Of a stretch of 22,924 nt of DNA, positions 20,367 through 22,924 are shown in pieces. The stretch spans positions 1 through 22,924 of the IMG/VR virus record IMGVR_UViG_3300010413_000181. One strand, written 5' to 3'. Made by a program: the position numbers and the translations under genes. Source of the stretch: a virus. A model generated the notes under the pieces. It worked only from the letters and a program-made list of their open reading frames with translations. It had not been told where the DNA came from and made no database searches. Every line of letters starts with the position of its first letter. Position 1 is the stretch's first letter.

Positions 20367-22405
20367 CCGTTGAGTATGCTGTTCTCTTAGAACAAGATGG
20401 TACGTGGCAAGGGGAGATTCACAAACAAGATCAACAGAACAATTATTACTTCTTGATTTCTCCTCGAACTCACGTAGCTCAAGGAGGCTATTACATTCCT
20501 ATAAGCGGCAAGTTAAAGAAGCTTATCTTTTGGGTGGATAATGACGGAGGGCAGCCTGGAACGGTATTATACGGCGCCTTATATAAAGACAGCGACGGAA
20601 CATTAGTAGCAACTAGCACTAACTCTTATTCTGGCTCTGGTAACGAAGAAGCGGTGTTTAACTTTAACACGGCCATTAATTCTGGTGTTTACAAAGCAGC
20701 GGTATATGAGTCAGGAACGCCTAACGCTTATAGGTGGCAGATTCATTATTTAGAGGGAGACATAACTGACAACGGGTATCTTGAAGACAAGTGGTCAGGT
20801 TCTTGGCGACAGTTTAAGACCAGAGATCTTTATCTTAAGGTAGAGGTCCAAGCAAATAACATAGCACAAAAGGTGCGTTCGATCATCATCGATCAAGGAA
20901 AGAGTGATATCGATGGGGAGTTCGAACAGAGTACCTGTGAGATAGTTTTTAACAACAAGGGAGGAGAGTTCTTTCCCGAAAATTCTTCCTCTCCCTATTA
21001 TGGAGCTATTGCTATAAAAAAGACGATCTCTGTGTTTGTCAACGTTGATAGTGAGGGGTACAAGCCTTTATATATAGGCTTTATTAAGCGCATTAGACCA
21101 AGCTTTATTTTTGGGCAAAAGACGGCTTATATACATTTGGTAGATGCATATCATTTTTTAAAAGAAGAAGACGTGTCTCCTGGATCACAAGTAGCTAAAA
21201 AAGCTCATGAACTTATGCAGGCAGTTTTTGACGCGGCTGCTTGGGATTATCCTGTAGATCTTGAAGAAGATCCTATCCCTTTAGCTACGGTTAACTGGCA
21301 GAATGAAGACGCAAGGGATCTAGTTTCTACGATCCTTGAGGTAGGACAACATCACGGCTTTGTAGGGAATGATGGGCGCTTTGTCTTTCGTAACAATCAA
21401 TGGCTCTCTAACAACTCCCCTAAATTTACTTTTGACGCAGACGTGATAGGAGATCAAGATACAGAGCTTAATCTCGAGTACGATTTTAAAGGGATCATCA
21501 ATAGAGTTCGTGTTAAGTATCCCACAGATCTTTGGGAAGAAAATAGCGACGCTACTAGCATTGCTAAGTATGGGCAGATAGATGCACGTATTGATAATGA
21601 GCTTATGCCTACACAACAGTATGCTGACAATGTAGGAGAGTATATTATAGCTTCTAGAAAGGATGAAGTTCCTGGCATCAACGTGTTCGTGCCTTCACGA
21701 AAAGATATTTACAAGAACGTAGGGATCGGAGATCCTTTGCGTTTCATAGTAGCTGATGCGAACCTGGATGAGATCTTTACCATCTTTGGTTTACGACGTC
21801 GAATCATTCCACCCTTCGAGCATGACATTACTATGCGCTGTCGTAAGTGGGTAGAACCTATCCCCATAGCGAGCTATTATTTTTATGAGCCCTTTACTAA
21901 CTATGATGATACAAAACTTCCCGTACTTTTTAGATTGCCTAATGTTCCACATGCAGGACAAACCTTTTCTCTGCCTACAACAGGTAAAATTCAAAATGCG
22001 ACTTATAGAGTTCGCATTTGGAACGTAGGCGCTCCTGTCGCAGTTTACTGCAGAGCAACTATTTGGAACACTTCTGGAGGGGTTCCAACCGGTTCACCTA
22101 TAGCTTATTCCAATTGGGTATATTGCTATTCCAATTTTCTTTACTTGGGTTCAACGTATCAATATTTAAATTTTACTACTTTCACATTCTCAGATGTAAA
22201 TCTTATTACACTGAATAGTGCTAATACCTATATAGTCGCTGTTGAAATAAATAGCGCTTTATTTTACGCATCCCATTTGATAGGCAGGGACGACAATCCT
22301 TATGCAAGTGGCCAGGCATATCAAAGACATTATACACTAGGTTGGCAGAATGGTATATTCGGCGCAAATGGAGATTGCTACTTTAAATTTAAAGTGCTGG
22401 TATAA
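20363..22405 (+). CDS. Tail hub/tip protein with beta-sandwich domains at both ends
   Basis: The middle (about 168-500) resembles tail hub proteins of siphoviruses: GEFEQSTCEIVFNNKGGEFF followed by PENSSSPYYGAIAIKKTISV, the pattern of a first beta domain in gp27/Tal-like proteins, then AYIHLVDAYHFLKEEDVSPG and a C-terminal beta unit. It is flanked by two similar jelly-roll-like domains, about 35-162 and 530-680, each with the order I..G.I....(F/R)(W/I).....P.G......Y..........Y......W......Y.K. Such domains usually bind sugars or form tips. The C-terminal copy is a good candidate for host recognition. The gene is A+T-rich, about 39% G+C by eye. ATG 20363 overlaps the tape-measure stop as ATGA. 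Confidence 0.78.
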   Translation: MTVEYAVLLEQDGTWQGEIHKQDQQNNYYFLISPRTHVAQGGYYIPISGKLKKLIFWVDNDGGQPGTVLYGALYKDSDGTLVATSTNSYSGSGNEEAVFNFNTAINSGVYKAAVYESGTPNAYRWQIHYLEGDITDNGYLEDKWSGSWRQFKTRDLYLKVEVQANNIAQKVRSIIIDQGKSDIDGEFEQSTCEIVFNNKGGEFFPENSSSPYYGAIAIKKTISVFVNVDSEGYKPLYIGFIKRIRPSFIFGQKTAYIHLVDAYHFLKEEDVSPGSQVAKKAHELMQAVFDAAAWDYPVDLEEDPIPLATVNWQNEDARDLVSTILEVGQHHGFVGNDGRFVFRNNQWLSNNSPKFTFDADVIGDQDTELNLEYDFKGIINRVRVKYPTDLWEENSDATSIAKYGQIDARIDNELMPTQQYADNVGEYIIASRKDEVPGINVFVPSRKDIYKNVGIGDPLRFIVADANLDEIFTIFGLRRRIIPPFEHDITMRCRKWVEPIPIASYYFYEPFTNYDDTKLPVLFRLPNVPHAGQTFSLPTTGKIQNATYRVRIWNVGAPVAVYCRATIWNTSGGVPTGSPIAYSNWVYCYSNFLYLGSTYQYLNFTTFTFSDVNLITLNSANTYIVAVEINSALFYASHLIGRDDNPYASGQAYQRHYTLGWQNGIFGANGDCYFKFKVLV

Positions 22406-22414
22406 GGAGGCTGT

Positions 22415-22681
22415 ATGGAAATGAATTCGTTGGCGGATCTTGGCGTTCCTATTGTGGCGCTCGGTATGGTATTGAAGTGGGTCGTGTTGCCCATGATAAG
22501 CACATGGAAGCAACGCAACGGTAGTCACGCTACAATGGAACAACAGATCTTAGGGATGTTGATGGCTAAGGATGAGTACCATAGGTTCTTGATCTATGGT
22601 GATAAGACTCGGGAAGCTGTTGATAAGCTTCGCGAAGCGGTTGAGGCTTTAACTAAAGAACTAAGGAGGGGCAGAGTATGA
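22415..22681 (+). CDS. Putative holin or lysis-associated membrane protein, 88 aa
   Basis: One hydrophobic segment near residues 9-27 (GVPIVALGMVLKWVVLPMIS) is followed by a charged soluble part with a helical C-terminus (AVDKLREAVEALTKELRRGR), probably a coiled coil. A single membrane segment plus a coiled coil next to an amidase is reminiscent of small holin or XhlA-type lysis proteins, but with the membrane segment at the N-terminus rather than the C-terminus. AAGGAGG at 22404-22410 serves either ATG 22415 or ATG 22421 (10-base spacing). It joins the amidase as ATGA. The holin role is inferred from position. Confidence 0.6.
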   Translation: MEMNSLADLGVPIVALGMVLKWVVLPMISTWKQRNGSHATMEQQILGMLMAKDEYHRFLIYGDKTREAVDKLREAVEALTKELRRGRV

Positions 22682-22924
22682 AAGTTTGTCTAGACGCAGG
22701 ACACGGTGGGAAGGATCCGGGTGCCAGTGGCGGCGGGTTAAAGGAGAAGGACCTCACGCTTGACATCGTGCACAGCATGGTGCCGTTGTTAGAGTTGAAA
22801 GGCATAACGGTGGTCCTTACACGAACTGGCGACGAGCGCGTAGAAAATACAGCACGCTGTGACGTGGCTAACAAAGCGAACTGTGACCTGTATATAGCGG
22901 TACATTGTAACGCAGCGCTCAATC
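22678..22924 (+). CDS. N-acetylmuramoyl-L-alanine amidase (endolysin), partial
   Basis: The first 82 codons are present and the gene runs off the right edge. The sequence is a textbook Amidase_3 N-terminus: VCLDAGHGGKDPGASGGGLK, then EKDLTLDIV, VVLTRTGDERVENTARC, and LYIAVHCNAA. The expected zinc ligands H9, E23 and H76 are all visible. It cleaves the bond between muramic acid and the stem peptide of peptidoglycan and would release progeny together with the upstream membrane protein. Start ATG 22678 has AAGGAGGGG upstream and overlaps the previous stop as ATGA. Any C-terminal wall-binding domain lies outside the window. Confidence 0.93.
   Translation, partial: MKVCLDAGHGGKDPGASGGGLKEKDLTLDIVHSMVPLLELKGITVVLTRTGDERVENTARCDVANKANCDLYIAVHCNAALN

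Noticed and set aside
1-22924. tRNA genes, integrase, insertion sequences
   Set aside because: None was seen on either strand; the genes are too tightly packed to leave room, apart from the 5331-5800 region, which has no cloverleaf.

Overview
The window is part of the genome of a tailed double-stranded DNA phage, or of a prophage; nothing in it identifies bacterial flanks. It carries a complete run of head and non-contractile tail genes: terminase, PBSX-type portal, MuF-like minor head protein, XkdF-like protease, HK97-fold capsid, connector, tail tube, chaperone, tape measure and tail hub. There is no sheath gene, so a siphovirus is expected. Strong AGGAGG ribosome binding sites, textbook sigma-A-like promoters, PBSX/XkdF relatives and an Amidase_3 lysin suggest a Bacillota or related host. 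That assignment is inference.

Layout. Positions 1-5330 are a minus-strand operon of about thirteen tightly packed genes, nearly all linked by ATGA or TAATG overlaps. It includes an SNF2-family helicase, a PD-(D/E)XK-type nuclease, several tiny cysteine-rich proteins and several unknowns; this is probably the early/DNA-metabolism arm. Positions 5331-5800 are a 470-base non-coding divergent region. It holds a promoter in each direction, an operator-like inverted repeat inside the early promoter, and four copies of a roughly 21-bp element spaced about 80 bp apart and arranged as a near-perfect dyad. From 5801 to the end is one plus-strand late operon in the order packaging, head, connector, tail, lysis.

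The late genes make a pathway. TerS/TerL package DNA through the portal. The protease and scaffold shape the shell built by the capsid protein. Connector, gp10-like and terminator proteins join it to a tail made of tube protein, tape measure (with its chaperone) and hub/tip protein. The holin-like protein and amidase then lyse the cell.

Most unusual features: a right-handed beta-helix fused to the head-tail connector (13245-14801), suggesting a ring of neck appendages; an ankyrin-repeat-like protein directly after the capsid gene (12829-13242); the same beta-module, with the signature IDYxSGKIxLTGLT, inserted in both the capsid and the tail tube protein; a hidden reading frame after the tail chaperone (17441-17560) that looks like its second domain; a nested in-frame scaffold start inside the protease gene (11056); and the four-site dyad array at 5441-5701. 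All protein assignments come from reading motifs and gene order by eye; no database search was run.
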